Below are positions 38,428 through 48,092 of a stretch of DNA of 64,000 nt, in pieces (positions within the stretch are counted from its first letter, which is position 1; each line of letters opens with the position of its first letter). The DNA lies in the NCBI RefSeq assembly GCF_028776105.2, contig NZ_CP145606.1, positions 310,001 through 374,000 on the forward strand. The letters run 5' to 3'. The notes beneath the pieces are model-generated. The model had not been told where the DNA came from. It did not search any database and worked only from the letters and a program-made list of their open reading frames with translations. The position numbers and the translations under genes were made by a program. This stretch comes from Neisseria leonii (GTDB taxonomy: Bacteria > Pseudomonadota > Gammaproteobacteria > Burkholderiales > Neisseriaceae).

Positions 38428-40332
38428 TTATACAGGATTAGACGGCGGCTGTGGGCGGTGGAGCAGGTCGCACGGCGGGCCGTTCGGCACAAAGCCGGTG
38501 GGGGCTTCGGCCAGCAGGCGGCGCAGGGCGGGCGGATCGCCGCGTTTGCAGGCCGCATCGATGTCTTCAAGCAGGCGGGCAAGCTGCGGCCACGGCAGCA
38601 TGGTTTCATCTGCGGTCAGAATGCGCGGGTGGCCGGTAGGTTCGGCCGCATCGCCGATGAGCAGCTCTTCATAGAGTTTTTCGCCGGGACGCAGGCCGCT
38701 GATGCGGATTTCGATGTCGCCGTCGGGGCAGGTTTCGTCTTTGACGCGCAGGCCGCTGAGCCGGATCATCTGTTTGGCTAAATCCATGATTTTGACCGAT
38801 GCGCCCATATCGAGTACGAAGACGTCGCCGCCTTTGGCCATCGCGCCGGCCTGAATCACCAGCTGTGCCGCTTCGGGAATTGTCATGAAATAGCGTGTGA
38901 TGTCGGGGTGGGTCAGGGTAACGGGGCCGCCGGCGGCAATCTGCTGCTCGAATGCGGGGACGACGGAACCGGAAGAACCCAATACATTGCCGAAGCGCAC
39001 CATGGAAAAACAGGTCGGCTGCTGTGCTTCGGCCGCCATCGCCTGTAAGACCAGTTCGGCCATGCGCTTGCTCGCGCCCATAACGTTGGTGGGGCGGACG
39101 GCTTTGTCGGTGGAAATCAGGACAAAGCGCGCAACGCCCGCCGCCTGTGCGGCCTGTGCGCAAAAGAGCGTGCCGAACAGATTGTTGCGTACGCCCTCGA
39201 CGGTGTTCATTTCCACCATCGGCACATGTTTGTAGGCGGCGGCGTGGTAAACCGTATCCACGCGGAAGGTGCGCATCAGGTCGAGCAGGCGGCCGCGCTG
39301 CTGTACCGAGCCGAGAAAGGGCAGGATTTCGGTTTGGCCGCCGTGTTCCGTCTGATGGCGGCGCAGTTCCTGATCGATGGTGTAGAGTGCAAATTCCGAC
39401 AGTTCAAAAAGCAGCAGCCGTGCCGGACGGCGCGCGATAATCTGGCGGCACAGTTCCGCACCGATGGAGCCGCCAGCGCCGGTAACCATCACGGTTTTGC
39501 CGCTGATGTCCTGCCGCATCAGGTTTTCCTGCGGGGCAACGGGTGCGCGGCCGAGCAGGTCTTCGGGGGCGATTTTTTTCAGGGCGGCAATATCGGCGCG
39601 CCCTTCCATCAAATCGAGCATACCGGGAATCGACAGCACTTCGCAGCTGTGGGGCGCGAGTTTTTCGAGAATTTCCCTGCGCGTGGCACCGTCGGCGCTG
39701 GGAATCGCCAGCAGGATTTTTCTGATTTGGAAACGTGCAATCAGACGGCCGACTGCCTCGGGCGGGTAAACCGCCACATCGTGCACCGTGGTCCCCCACA
39801 GTTGGGCGTTGTCATCAACAAAGGCGGCGGCACGGTATTCGTTGAGCTGGTTGACCGCTTCGAGCAGTTGGCGGCCGGACTGTCCCGCACCGTAGATAAT
39901 CACGGGTGTGCCGCTGTTGCGCATATCGGCCAGCAGCAGGCGTACGGCGATGCGCGATGCGCTCACGGATACGGTCATCAAGAGAAAAAACACCACCGGC
40001 AAGGCCAGGCGCAACTGTTCTTCAAAAAACAGGATACTGAAAAAGAAAAACAGCATCGATGCCGCGCTGCCGCACAGTACGGCGGCAAACAGGCGCGGGC
40101 CGGCGTAGCGGATCACGGCGCGGTATAGGCCGGTACGCACGAAAACGGCGATGGTCGGCAGCGCGGTGGCGGCCAGGGCTTTCCAGTTGGCGGGGTCGAA
40201 CCATTCGTTCTGATAGTCGGCTTTGAGGCTGACGGTGAACCAGAAGGCGGTAAAAATCAGCACCCCGTCCAAGCAGACGAAAATCAGCTTTTTCAGCGGG
40301 CGGGGCAGGCGGAGAAGAAAATCAGGGGTCAT
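38428..40332 (-). CDS. pglD: UDP-GlcNAc 4,6-dehydratase of protein glycosylation
   Basis: 634 residues. Four N-terminal membrane helices (about 13-120) are followed by a CoA-binding-like domain ([19 protein letters not shown]). The extended SDR dehydratase then has [20 protein letters not shown] and the active-site region [20 protein letters not shown], where Met replaces Tyr as in this dehydratase class. It makes the keto sugar used for UDP-diacetamido-trideoxyhexose in the O-linked pilin glycan. It is last in the leftward pgl group; a DUS stem separates it from pglC. Confidence 0.92.
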   Translation of the reverse strand: MTPDFLLRLPRPLKKLIFVCLDGVLIFTAFWFTVSLKADYQNEWFDPANWKALAATALPTIAVFVRTGLYRAVIRYAGPRLFAAVLCGSAASMLFFFFSILFFEEQLRLALPVVFFLLMTVSVSASRIAVRLLLADMRNSGTPVIIYGAGQSGRQLLEAVNQLNEYRAAAFVDDNAQLWGTTVHDVAVYPPEAVGRLIARFQIRKILLAIPSADGATRREILEKLAPHSCEVLSIPGMLDLMEGRADIAALKKIAPEDLLGRAPVAPQENLMRQDISGKTVMVTGAGGSIGAELCRQIIARRPARLLLFELSEFALYTIDQELRRHQTEHGGQTEILPFLGSVQQRGRLLDLMRTFRVDTVYHAAAYKHVPMVEMNTVEGVRNNLFGTLFCAQAAQAAGVARFVLISTDKAVRPTNVMGASKRMAELVLQAMAAEAQQPTCFSMVRFGNVLGSSGSVVPAFEQQIAAGGPVTLTHPDITRYFMTIPEAAQLVIQAGAMAKGGDVFVLDMGASVKIMDLAKQMIRLSGLRVKDETCPDGDIEIRISGLRPGEKLYEELLIGDAAEPTGHPRILTADETMLPWPQLARLLEDIDAACKRGDPPALRRLLAEAPTGFVPNGPPCDLLHRPQPPSNPV

Positions 40333-40411
40333 GGTCGGTGTCGGTTATCAAGGCCGTCTGAAAACGGAAAAAAATCAGGCGCGCGGCCGCTGCGACCGTG
40401 CGGCGCGGTTT

Positions 40412-41590
40412 TCAGACGGCCTGTGCGCGGGCAAGAACAGTGCGGATATGGGCGCAGCAGCGCAGCATATCGTCGCGGCCGATGCCGGGGTGTACCAGAA
40501 ACATTAGTGCGGTTTCGCCCAGTTTGCGGGCGGCGGGTAGGGGTGCGGGTGGCCGCCACGGCGTGCCGTCGAAGGCTTTTTCCCAATACACTTCCGAGCA
40601 GCTGCCCTGATAGCAGGGCGTGCCCAGTGCGTTCAGTTCCGCGATGATGCGGTCGCGGTTCCAGCCGGCAGCCAGTTTTTCCGGGCGCACAAAAGCGTAA
40701 AACTTATATTGCGCATGGCGGATATATTCGGGCACGGTTTGCAGGCGCACGGCCTCGAACGGGGCGAGTGCGTCGGCCAGCAGGCGGGCGTTGCTGCGCC
40801 GCTCCTGCGACCAGGCTTCCAGCTTGCGCAGTTGGACGCGGCCGATGGCGGCCTGCATCTCGGTCATCCGTCCGTTGGTGCCGAAACTTTCGTGCAGCCA
40901 GCGGAAGCCGGGCGGATGTTCGCGGCGGTAAACGGCATCGTGGCTTTTGCCGTGGTCTTTGTATGCCCAGATTTTTCGCCACCAGTTTTCGTTTGCTGTC
41001 GTAATCATGCCGCCTTCGCCGCCGGTGGTGAGGATTTTGTCCTGACAGAACGACCATGCGCCGATGTGGCCGATGTTGCCCACGCTGCGGCCTTTATAGC
41101 GTGCGCCGTGGGCCTGGGCGCAGTCTTCGATAACGTAAAAGCCGTGCTGTTCGGACAAGGCCATAATCTCATCCATTTCGGCAGCCATACCGCCCAGATG
41201 CACCACAATCACGGCTTTGGTGCGCGGGGTCAGCACGGCGGCGATGCTTTGTGCCGTGAGGTTCTGGCTGTTTTTGTCCACATCGGCAAACACGGGTGCG
41301 GCACCGGCCATGACCACGGACGAAACGGAAGCGAGAAAAGTGCGCGGGGGCACGATGACTTCGTCGCCCGCGCCCACGTCCAGCGCGTGCAGCGCGGCAT
41401 CCAGCGCGAATGTGCCGTTGGCCAGAGCCACCGCATAAGGGCTGCCGCAATAATCGGCAAATTCCCGTTCAAACAGACGGCCTTCTTCGCCCGTCCAATA
41501 ATTTACGCGGTTGGACAGCAGCACGCGCGAAACGGCTTCGGTTTCGTCGCGGCCGAAATTCGGCCACGGGGCCAGCGGGGTGTTCAGCAT
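40412..41590 (-). CDS. pglC: PLP-dependent sugar aminotransferase of protein glycosylation
   Basis: 392 residues from ATG 41590 (DegT/DnrJ/EryC1/StrS family). It aminates the 4-keto sugar made by PglD. The PLP pocket is visible in GAWSFCQDKILTTGGEGG with the Schiff-base Lys, preceded by VIVVHLGGMAAEMDEIMA and IEDCAQAHGARYKG. Its ATG shares one base with the stop of the upstream acetyltransferase (TGATG). The last residues (AQAV) and stop are encoded inside a DUS. Confidence 0.93.
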   Translation of the reverse strand: MLNTPLAPWPNFGRDETEAVSRVLLSNRVNYWTGEEGRLFEREFADYCGSPYAVALANGTFALDAALHALDVGAGDEVIVPPRTFLASVSSVVMAGAAPVFADVDKNSQNLTAQSIAAVLTPRTKAVIVVHLGGMAAEMDEIMALSEQHGFYVIEDCAQAHGARYKGRSVGNIGHIGAWSFCQDKILTTGGEGGMITTANENWWRKIWAYKDHGKSHDAVYRREHPPGFRWLHESFGTNGRMTEMQAAIGRVQLRKLEAWSQERRSNARLLADALAPFEAVRLQTVPEYIRHAQYKFYAFVRPEKLAAGWNRDRIIAELNALGTPCYQGSCSEVYWEKAFDGTPWRPPAPLPAARKLGETALMFLVHPGIGRDDMLRCCAHIRTVLARAQAV

Positions 41591-42225
41591 CAGGGGGTTC
41601 TCCGTATGATTTCGGCCGGTACGCCCACGGCGGTGCAGCCGTCGGGAATATCGCGGATGACGGCGGCCGATGCGCCGATGATGCAGCCTGTGCCGATGCG
41701 GCTGCCTTGGCGCGTGGTGCTGCCGATGCCCAGCCACGAAAAACGGCCGACGGCCGTATTGCCTGCGAGGTGTGCGCCGGGACTGATGTGGACGAAGTCG
41801 CCGATGCGGCAGTCGTGATCGACGGTGGCGGCGGTATTGACGATGCAGCCGCGCCCGAGAACGACTCCGGCGCAGACAATGCTGCCCGCCAGCAATACCG
41901 TTCCCCGCGCCTGCGACAGGTCGGCAAAACGGCTGACTTGGGCGGACGGGTGGCGGATCAGGGGCAGGCTGAAACCGGCCGCTTCGGCCTGCGCGGTCAG
42001 ACGGGCGCGGGCGCGGTTGTCGCCTACGGCCACGGCGGCGGCGTATTCCTGCGGCACGATGCGGCTGCCGAGCAGGGCGGTGGTGCCGACGATGTTGAAG
42101 CCCAGCAGTTTGGCGGGTGCGTCCGGCGCGTCGTCGAGCAGGACAATATCCTGCCAGCCGGCGGCCAGCGCGGCATCGAGTACGGCTTTGGCGTGGCCGC
42201 CGCTGCCGATGATGGCGAGTTTCAT
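41590..42225 (-). CDS. Sugar O/N-acetyltransferase (separate PglB C-terminal half)
   Basis: 211 residues from ATG 42225. [19 protein letters not shown] opens an N-terminal nucleotide-sugar domain. Left-handed beta-helix hexapeptides follow (VLLAGSIVCAGVVLGRGC, then VDHDCRIGDFVHISPGAHL with the catalytic His, ending GVPAEIIR). It is the acetyltransferase that finishes the UDP-diacetamido sugar, equivalent to C. jejuni PglD or the C-terminal half of meningococcal PglB. Here it is an independent gene: its ATG overlaps the stop of the transferase gene by 4 nt. Confidence 0.9.
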   Translation of the reverse strand: MKLAIIGSGGHAKAVLDAALAAGWQDIVLLDDAPDAPAKLLGFNIVGTTALLGSRIVPQEYAAAVAVGDNRARARLTAQAEAAGFSLPLIRHPSAQVSRFADLSQARGTVLLAGSIVCAGVVLGRGCIVNTAATVDHDCRIGDFVHISPGAHLAGNTAVGRFSWLGIGSTTRQGSRIGTGCIIGASAAVIRDIPDGCTAVGVPAEIIRRTP

Positions 42226-42830
42226 TCGGTTTCCCTGCCGGTAAACGGCGGCATGGTGGCGTTGCCTTCGGCACTGATGCCGTCGCGCCGCCACACGGTT
42301 TTGACTGTCAGGAGGAGGATTTTGAGATCCAGCCGGTAGGAAAAATGGTCAATATACCATACGTCCAGCCGGAATTTCTGCGGCCAGGAGAGTGCGTTGC
42401 GGCCGTTAACCTGCGCCCAGCCCGTGATGCCTGGGCGCATCAGGTGGCGGCGTGCCTGTTCGGGCGAATAGAGCGGCAGGTATTCGGGCAGCAGCGGGCG
42501 CGGGCCGACCAGACTCATATCGCCTTTGAGCACGTTCCACAGTTCGGGCAGCTCGTCGAGACTGCTGGCGCGCAGGCGGCGGCCGAAGGGGGTAAGCCGT
42601 TCGGCATCGGACAGCGGGCGGCCGTCTGCATAGGTTTCATCGCGCATGGTGCGGAACTTGTACAGGGTGAACAGGCGGCCGTGCAGGCCGGGGCGCAGTT
42701 GGCGGAACAGCACCGGCGCGCCGAGGCGGCGGCGTATCTGCCAGGCGAGCACGGCAAAGAGCGGCGCGAGCAGCACCAGCGCGGTAGCGGAAACGGCAAT
42801 ATCGGTCAGGCGTTTGAAAAAATGGTGCAT
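42222..42830 (-). CDS. pglB: Initiating phosphoglycosyl transferase (PglB N-terminal half)
   Basis: 202 residues from ATG 42830. One re-entrant membrane helix ([20 protein letters not shown]) is followed by the bacterial sugar transferase core: [32 protein letters not shown], then [13 protein letters not shown] and the C-terminal [14 protein letters not shown]. It moves the diacetamido sugar-1-phosphate to undecaprenyl phosphate at the inner membrane. In N. meningitidis this domain is fused to the acetyltransferase. Here the two are separate but coupled. Confidence 0.92.
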   Translation of the reverse strand: MHHFFKRLTDIAVSATALVLLAPLFAVLAWQIRRRLGAPVLFRQLRPGLHGRLFTLYKFRTMRDETYADGRPLSDAERLTPFGRRLRASSLDELPELWNVLKGDMSLVGPRPLLPEYLPLYSPEQARRHLMRPGITGWAQVNGRNALSWPQKFRLDVWYIDHFSYRLDLKILLLTVKTVWRRDGISAEGNATMPPFTGRETE

Positions 42831-42843
42831 GGCGTATCCGTCA

Positions 42844-42884
42844 GGCCGTCTGAAAACGTGCGGCGGTGTTTTCAGACGGCCTTT
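42844..42884. terminator. Inverted DUS pair inside the pgl group
   Basis: AGGCCGTCTGAAAACGTG and its complement form a stem between the glycosyltransferase gene and the PglB gene. It could attenuate transcription between the two halves of the locus. Confidence 0.55.
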
Positions 42885-42892
42885 GAAAAAGT

Positions 42893-44080
42893 TTATCCGG
42901 CAGGCGGTTCGGTTTTTGTGCCTTGGCGCACAATCCATTCGGCCAGCGGCGGATAGGACAGGCGGCGGTCGAACAGGCGGTGCAGGGCGTGTTGTGCGCC
43001 GCTCTCGGGCGCAGGGGTTTCACACAGACGGCCGATGGCGGCGGCGCAGGCTTCGGCATCGCCCGAAGGGTAGTGCGCGGTCGGCAGCAGGGCAAGGACG
43101 TTGCGCACTTCGTCGCCCGTTTGGCTGTTGAGCACGGGCTTGCCCAGCAGCAGATAGTCGGATAGTTTATTGGTGATGCTCTGCATGGCGTGGCCGTGAA
43201 TCGGATTGACCGCAATGTCGCAGCCCTTGGCCAAGGTGATGGCGGCATCATAGGGCAGCATACCGTGAAACACAATGCGGCTGCCGGCAAAGCGGTGGCG
43301 CAGCGCGGTTTCCTGCGGGCCGCCGCCGATAATGTGCAGTTCGATGTCCGCACCGCCCTCTGCCGCCATCTGCACGGCGCGGCAGACGGTGGCCAAATCG
43401 TAGCTGTGGCTGAGTGTGCCCAGATAAAACAGGCGTGTGCGCGGAGTGTCGAAGCGGTGCGGGGCAATCTGTGCGATGCGCCCGCCATCGGCACCGATAT
43501 ACGCCGTTATCGCGGGTACATCGGGATTGGCGGCGCGCGCCCGTGCCAGATAAGTGTGCGAAACGGCGGCCAGCGCATCGGCGGCACGGTAGGCCGCATC
43601 GGCGCGGCGGGCAAAGGGCAGCAGGCGCGGCGGCAGTTTTTTGATGAAGGGGGCAACGGCGGAAAACGATTCCGGCCATACGTCCTGCACATCGATAATC
43701 AGTTTGTAGCCCACGCGCGCTTTATGCCGTCCCAATAGCAGGTTGGTTGCCATCAGCGGATAGGCGGAATACACCACATCGACCTCTCCCGCCTGCCAGC
43801 GGCCGACTTCGCGCGCCAGTTCGCGGACAAAGCGGCGGTGGCTGAACACGCGCGCCAAGGATACATTGCGCCGGTAGCCCGTTTCGTCCAACAGTTCGAT
43901 ATTCAGACGGCCTACCCGGCCGCCGCTGCCGCTGCGGAAGGTTTTGTCGTGGTGGCGGAAGCGGCTGGTAATCAGCGTAACCTCATGTTCTTGGCTTAAA
44001 TATTCTGCCAGATAGAGAAAACGGTTGAAATAAGCCTCGCCCGGCAGCGAGCAAAACGGGGCGACAATGACCATATTCAT
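42893..44080 (-). CDS. GT4-family glycosyltransferase of the pgl locus
   Basis: 395 residues from ATG 44080 (a second Met two codons later). N-terminal GT-B start VIVAPFCSLPGEAYFNRFLYLAEYL, central IIDVQDVWPESF and donor-domain signatures RLFYLGTLSHSYDL and NPIHGHAMQSITNKLSDYLLLGKPVL. It probably adds a sugar to the lipid-linked glycan. It resembles the PglG/PglH class, but which linkage it makes cannot be read. It overlaps the upstream transferase by 4 nt. Confidence 0.85.
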   Translation of the reverse strand: MNMVIVAPFCSLPGEAYFNRFLYLAEYLSQEHEVTLITSRFRHHDKTFRSGSGGRVGRLNIELLDETGYRRNVSLARVFSHRRFVRELAREVGRWQAGEVDVVYSAYPLMATNLLLGRHKARVGYKLIIDVQDVWPESFSAVAPFIKKLPPRLLPFARRADAAYRAADALAAVSHTYLARARAANPDVPAITAYIGADGGRIAQIAPHRFDTPRTRLFYLGTLSHSYDLATVCRAVQMAAEGGADIELHIIGGGPQETALRHRFAGSRIVFHGMLPYDAAITLAKGCDIAVNPIHGHAMQSITNKLSDYLLLGKPVLNSQTGDEVRNVLALLPTAHYPSGDAEACAAAIGRLCETPAPESGAQHALHRLFDRRLSYPPLAEWIVRQGTKTEPPAG

Positions 44081-45159
44081 GCGCGGCTGCCCAAACGGTA
44101 GGCCGCCATCGTGGCTTCGTACACTGCATCGTCGCTGCATAAATCCCGTACCCGCGCATTCAGCGCGCGGCCGAAGCGGGCGCGTAAATCGGCATCGCAC
44201 ACCAGCCCGGCCAGCGCGGCGGCGAAGGCATCGTCATCATGCGGCGTCAGGCAGCGGCCGGTGATGCCGTCTTCCACCATTTCGGCGATACCGGCGGCAT
44301 CGTAGGTGGCCACGGCCGTCTGAAAAACGCCCGCTTCCAAAATATTGTTGCCCACCCCCGCGCCTTCGTCGCCGGTACAGGACAAGGTGTTGAGCAGAAT
44401 ATCGGTGTCGGCGAAAAAGCGGTTCAAATCGCGTACCGCGCCGAGAAAAACGACTTTGTCCGCCACGCCCAGACGGCCGGCCAGACGGCGCAGGGCGGCT
44501 TCTTCGCTGCCCGTGCCCGCAATTTGCAGCCGCACGTTCAAACCTTGGCGCACCAGTCGGGCAAACAGTTCGATGCTGCGGTCCACCGCACGCATTTTAT
44601 CCAGCCGCGACAGGGTGGCGAGCATCACGAAACCGCTCGGGGTTTTCGGCAAAACCGGTTCGGACAGGGGCGGCAGAGCGTTGTAGGTAAAGGCGGTGCG
44701 CGCAGAGGGGAAGCCGTGGCGGATTAATTTGTGCTGTTCGTGGCGGCAGTTGCCGACGGCGTAAACGCCCAAGTGTTTGAACAGGGGGACGATTTTCGGG
44801 TAAGTATCGGCGTTCAGGCCGCGCGCATGGTAAAACACGCGGCTGTGCGGCGAGACGAGACGTGCCGCCAGCACGCAGCCGGGTACCACGCGCGCCATCT
44901 GGCAGTGCACAATATCCGGCCGTTCGCGGCGGAATATTTTTGCCACAGCCGCAATGCCGCGCAGATAGGCGGTTTTGCCGCCGTAAAAATCGGCAGGATA
45001 CCAACGGATGCCCGCCGTTTCGGCTTCGGCGCGCAACGGGCCGTCCGAAGCGGCCAGAAGCACATCGTGCCCGCGCTGCACCAGCAGGCGGCCGAGGCGT
45101 AGGGTGGCCGTTTCCGTGCCGCCCAAGCCGCCGAGTGAAGTAATCAGGGCGATTTTCAT
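44077..45159 (-). CDS. GT4-family glycosyltransferase (PglA-like position)
   Basis: 360 residues from ATG 45159. KIALITSLGGLGGTETATLRL opens the GT-B fold. The nucleotide-sugar domain has ATLSRLDKMRAVDRSIELF, VVFLGAVRDLNRFFADTDIL and GAGVGNNILEAGVFQTAVAT with the conserved Glu. First gene of the leftward pgl group. PglA in pathogens is a galactosyltransferase controlled by a poly-G tract; no such tract is present here, so expression is probably constitutive. The PglF flippase gene is not in this window. Confidence 0.83.
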   Translation of the reverse strand: MKIALITSLGGLGGTETATLRLGRLLVQRGHDVLLAASDGPLRAEAETAGIRWYPADFYGGKTAYLRGIAAVAKIFRRERPDIVHCQMARVVPGCVLAARLVSPHSRVFYHARGLNADTYPKIVPLFKHLGVYAVGNCRHEQHKLIRHGFPSARTAFTYNALPPLSEPVLPKTPSGFVMLATLSRLDKMRAVDRSIELFARLVRQGLNVRLQIAGTGSEEAALRRLAGRLGVADKVVFLGAVRDLNRFFADTDILLNTLSCTGDEGAGVGNNILEAGVFQTAVATYDAAGIAEMVEDGITGRCLTPHDDDAFAAALAGLVCDADLRARFGRALNARVRDLCSDDAVYEATMAAYRLGSRA

Positions 45160-45273
45160 CGTGGTTTTCCGCAAACGCCGTCAAAAACCCGCCATTATAC
45201 GCGGGTCGGCAGACAAACGGCAGGGGGTGACCGACCGTTTTGGCGGGGGCTTTTCGGCTGAGGCAGGGGAAAT

Positions 45274-45298
45274 GTAGGCCGGATACTCTGTATCCGAA
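45274..45298. repeat. GTCGGAT-type palindrome upstream of the pgl group
   Basis: Arms GCCGGATAC and GTATCCGA around a short loop, with the usual GTAG lead. It lies in the 185-bp AT-rising gap between the pgl group and the PH-domain gene. Confidence 0.7.
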
Positions 45299-45344
45299 GC
45301 GGTGGGATTTTGCCAAATTTTTAAAAATCCCACCTTGTAATATA

Positions 45345-45699
45345 TTATTTCAACACACAATTTGCGATCAATTTATCAAATTGGCGGACATCAATCCCTT
45401 TTTAATAATTCAATTTTAATGTGTCCTGCTCTTGTCCATAATTCAACCTCAGCAGTAAAATCTAAAAAACCGCCTGCATTTTCAGTTGACCACATATTGA
45501 TGTTGGTATAAGGCAAAGAATAAATTTCTACTTTTTTGCCGCGTAATCCTTGCACATCACGCACAATCAAACGGCGATCAGTAAAAATAGCACTATCTCG
45601 CACAGTTTTATACGCTTTAACTGCAATTTCACCGTCGACTAATAAATCCATTACATCTTCCGGGATAGCAATTTCTTCGTGAAATACCCAAGTCAGCAT
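45345..45699 (-). pseudogene. PH-domain protein (bPH_1 type) with a 3' frameshift
   Basis: The frame from ATG 45699 gives 102 residues (HEEIAIPEDVMDLLVDGE, DSAIFTDRRLIVRDVQG, YTNINMWSTENAGGFLDF) and stops after IKIELLKRD. Shifting frame at the A5G3 run near 45398-45405 continues with IDVRQFDKLIANCVLK and a TAA at 45347-45345, matching the expected C-terminal helix of this family. I infer a one-base indel. Whether it is a mutation, a sequencing error or slippage is open. The region is much richer in A/T than its neighbours and has no DUS inside. Confidence 0.72.
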
Positions 45700-45761
45700 C
45701 GGTTTTCATTCTAAGATCATTTTATTTTCCTTATATTTAATGAAATATATTTAGTGAAATA

Positions 45762-45792
45762 TAAAAGGCAGAGCATTACTCTCTCTGCCTGA
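45762..45792 (-). terminator. Candidate terminator downstream of parE
   Basis: Arms AGGCAGAG (45766-45773) and CTCTGCCT (45783-45790). On the minus strand the stem is followed by TTTTATATTT. It lies 220 bp beyond the parE stop. The rest of 45793-46010 holds no gene that I can support. Confidence 0.6.
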
Positions 45793-46010
45793 TTATTTTC
45801 ATAAAATGCTTTTTTCGCTCATTGTTCCGACACGGATTGGTAGGATAAGGCGTGTCGGACGATCTACGGTGGGCGGGGGAATGGCAGTACGGCAGGCGGG
45901 GCAGCGGGGATTCGGAATCATGCCGGTACCGCAGTTGCTCCGTCAATTTTTGTGCCGTAACGGATTCGGGCGGGTTTCAGGCCGTCTGAAATGCTGTCAG
46001 ACAGTATCAA

Positions 46011-47993
46011 TCAAATATCCACTTCGGCCTTGTCGCCCTCGGCTTCCATCCAGGCGCGGCGGCTGGCGGCTTCGCCTTTGCCCATCAGCTTCACGAAAAT
46101 GCCGTGGGTTTCTTCAAGCGCACCGTCGGGAATCCGCACTTGCAGCAGGCGGCGGGTGTCGGGGTGCATGGTGGTGTCTTTGAGCTGGTCGGGATTCATC
46201 TCGCCCAAGCCTTTGAAACGGCTGATGGAATATTTGTTTTCAGACAGGCCTTCGTTGTGCAGGCGGTCTAAAATGCCGTCCAACTCGCCTTGGTCGAGTG
46301 CGTAGAGTTTGCGCGCGGGTTTGCTTTTGCCCTGCGCATTCACGTCCACGCGGAACAGCGGCGGCTGCGCCACATAAATATGGCCGTCTGAAACCAGTTT
46401 GGGGAAATGGCGGTAGAACAGGGTGAGCAGCAGTACTTGGATATGCGAACCGTCGACGTCGGCATCGGACAAAATGGCGATTTTGCCGTAGCGCAGGCCG
46501 CTTAAATCGGGGCTGTCGTTCACGCCGTGGGGATCGACGCCGATGGCGACGGAAATATCGTGGATTTCGGTGTTGCCGAACAATTGGTCGGGGTGCACTT
46601 CAAAACTGTTCAACACTTTGCCGCGCAGGGGCAGAATGGCTTGGGTGGCTTTGTCGCGCGCCAGTTTGGCCGAACCGCCGGCCGAGTCGCCCTCTACTAA
46701 AAACAACTCGTTTTCGCGGATGTCTTCGCTTTCGCAGTCGGTGAGTTTGCCGGGTAAAACGGCTACGCCGCTGCCTTTTTTCTTTTCGATCTTCTTCACC
46801 GAACGCATCCGCGCCTGTGCCTGTTTGATGGCCAGTTCGGCGATTTTTTTGCCCGCTTCGATATTGTGGTTGAGCCACAATTCGATTGGGTCGCCCGACA
46901 CGGCGGCCACCAGTTTGAGCGCGTCGCGGTTGGTGAGTTTGTCTTTGGTTTGGCCTTGGAACTGCGGGTCGAGCACGCGGGCGGACAATACGAAGGCCAC
47001 GCGCGTGAATACGTCGTCGCTTTGGATTTTCACGCCGCGCGGCAAAAGGTTGTGGTGGTTGATGAAGTTGCTGACCGCGCCGAACACGGCCTGTTTCAGC
47101 CCCGCTTCGTGGGTGCCGCCCAGCGGGGTGGGAATCAGGTTGACATAGCTCTCGCTGCTGCACGCGCCGTCTTCCAGCCAGGTGAGTGCAAACGCCGCGC
47201 CTTCTCCGGCGGCGAAATCGCCTTCGTGGCCGTCTGAAATATAGTTTTCCGAAGCAAACACCGGCACGGCTTCCTGCGCTTCGCTGATTAAATCCTGCAG
47301 ATAGCTTTTCAGGCCGTTCGGATAATGCCAGGTTTGTGTTTGCGGCGCGTCTTGGCCTTTTACGGGACGGGTGAGTGACACGGTAACGCCCGGCAGCAGC
47401 ACGGCTTTGGCGCGCAGCAGGCGTTCCAGTTCGGCAATGCTGTAATTCGGGCTTTCGAAATATTTGCCGTCCGGCCACACGCGCACTTCGGTGCCGGAAT
47501 CTTTCACCGCGCATTTGCCGGTTTCGCTCAAAGGTTCGGCCACATCGCCGCCCGCAAACGCGATGCGGTGGATTCTGCCTTCGCGTTTGACCGTTACTTC
47601 CAAACGGGTGGAAAGCGCGTTGGTTACCGATACGCCCACACCGTGCAGGCCGCCTGAAAAGGCATACGCGCTGCCGCCGTCTTTTTTGTTGAATTTTCCG
47701 CCCGCGTGTAAGCGGGTAAACACCAGTTCCACCACCGGTACGTTTTCCTGCGGGTGCAGGCCTACCGGAATGCCGCGGCCGTTGTCGCGCACCGACAGCG
47801 AACCGTCGGCGTGGATTTCCACGTCAATCCGCGTAGCAAAGCCGCCGAGTGCTTCGTCGGCGGCATTGTCGATGACTTCCTGACAGATGTGGGTGGGGCT
47901 GTCGGTGCGGGTATACATGCCCGGCCGCTCTTTGACCGGCTCCAAGCCTTTGAGGACGGTGATGCTGGATTCGCTGTATCGGGGTGTGGTCAT
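46011..47993 (-). CDS. parE: DNA topoisomerase IV subunit B
   Basis: 660 residues from ATG 47993, ParE length rather than GyrB. ATP-binding GHKL motifs VIDNAADEALGG and GLHGVGVSVTNAL, and TOPRIM residues in FLVEGDSAGGSAKLARD and ILSDADVDGSHIQ. With ParC it decatenates daughter chromosomes. parC is not adjacent. A DUS pair precedes the gene. Confidence 0.95.
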   Translation of the reverse strand: MTTPRYSESSITVLKGLEPVKERPGMYTRTDSPTHICQEVIDNAADEALGGFATRIDVEIHADGSLSVRDNGRGIPVGLHPQENVPVVELVFTRLHAGGKFNKKDGGSAYAFSGGLHGVGVSVTNALSTRLEVTVKREGRIHRIAFAGGDVAEPLSETGKCAVKDSGTEVRVWPDGKYFESPNYSIAELERLLRAKAVLLPGVTVSLTRPVKGQDAPQTQTWHYPNGLKSYLQDLISEAQEAVPVFASENYISDGHEGDFAAGEGAAFALTWLEDGACSSESYVNLIPTPLGGTHEAGLKQAVFGAVSNFINHHNLLPRGVKIQSDDVFTRVAFVLSARVLDPQFQGQTKDKLTNRDALKLVAAVSGDPIELWLNHNIEAGKKIAELAIKQAQARMRSVKKIEKKKGSGVAVLPGKLTDCESEDIRENELFLVEGDSAGGSAKLARDKATQAILPLRGKVLNSFEVHPDQLFGNTEIHDISVAIGVDPHGVNDSPDLSGLRYGKIAILSDADVDGSHIQVLLLTLFYRHFPKLVSDGHIYVAQPPLFRVDVNAQGKSKPARKLYALDQGELDGILDRLHNEGLSENKYSISRFKGLGEMNPDQLKDTTMHPDTRRLLQVRIPDGALEETHGIFVKLMGKGEAASRRAWMEAEGDKAEVDI

Positions 47994-48092
47994 GGTAAAA
48001 GGCAAGGCCGTCTGAAAACGGCCTATGATAGCAGAAATCGGCGGCCGGTGCGGCGGCGGCGGGTTTGAACAGTGCCGAAACTGCGTTTTCCG

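Noticed and set aside
45806..46183. 125-codon plus-strand frame overlapping the parE 3' end
   Set aside because: Mostly antisense to parE; the part outside has no coding features.
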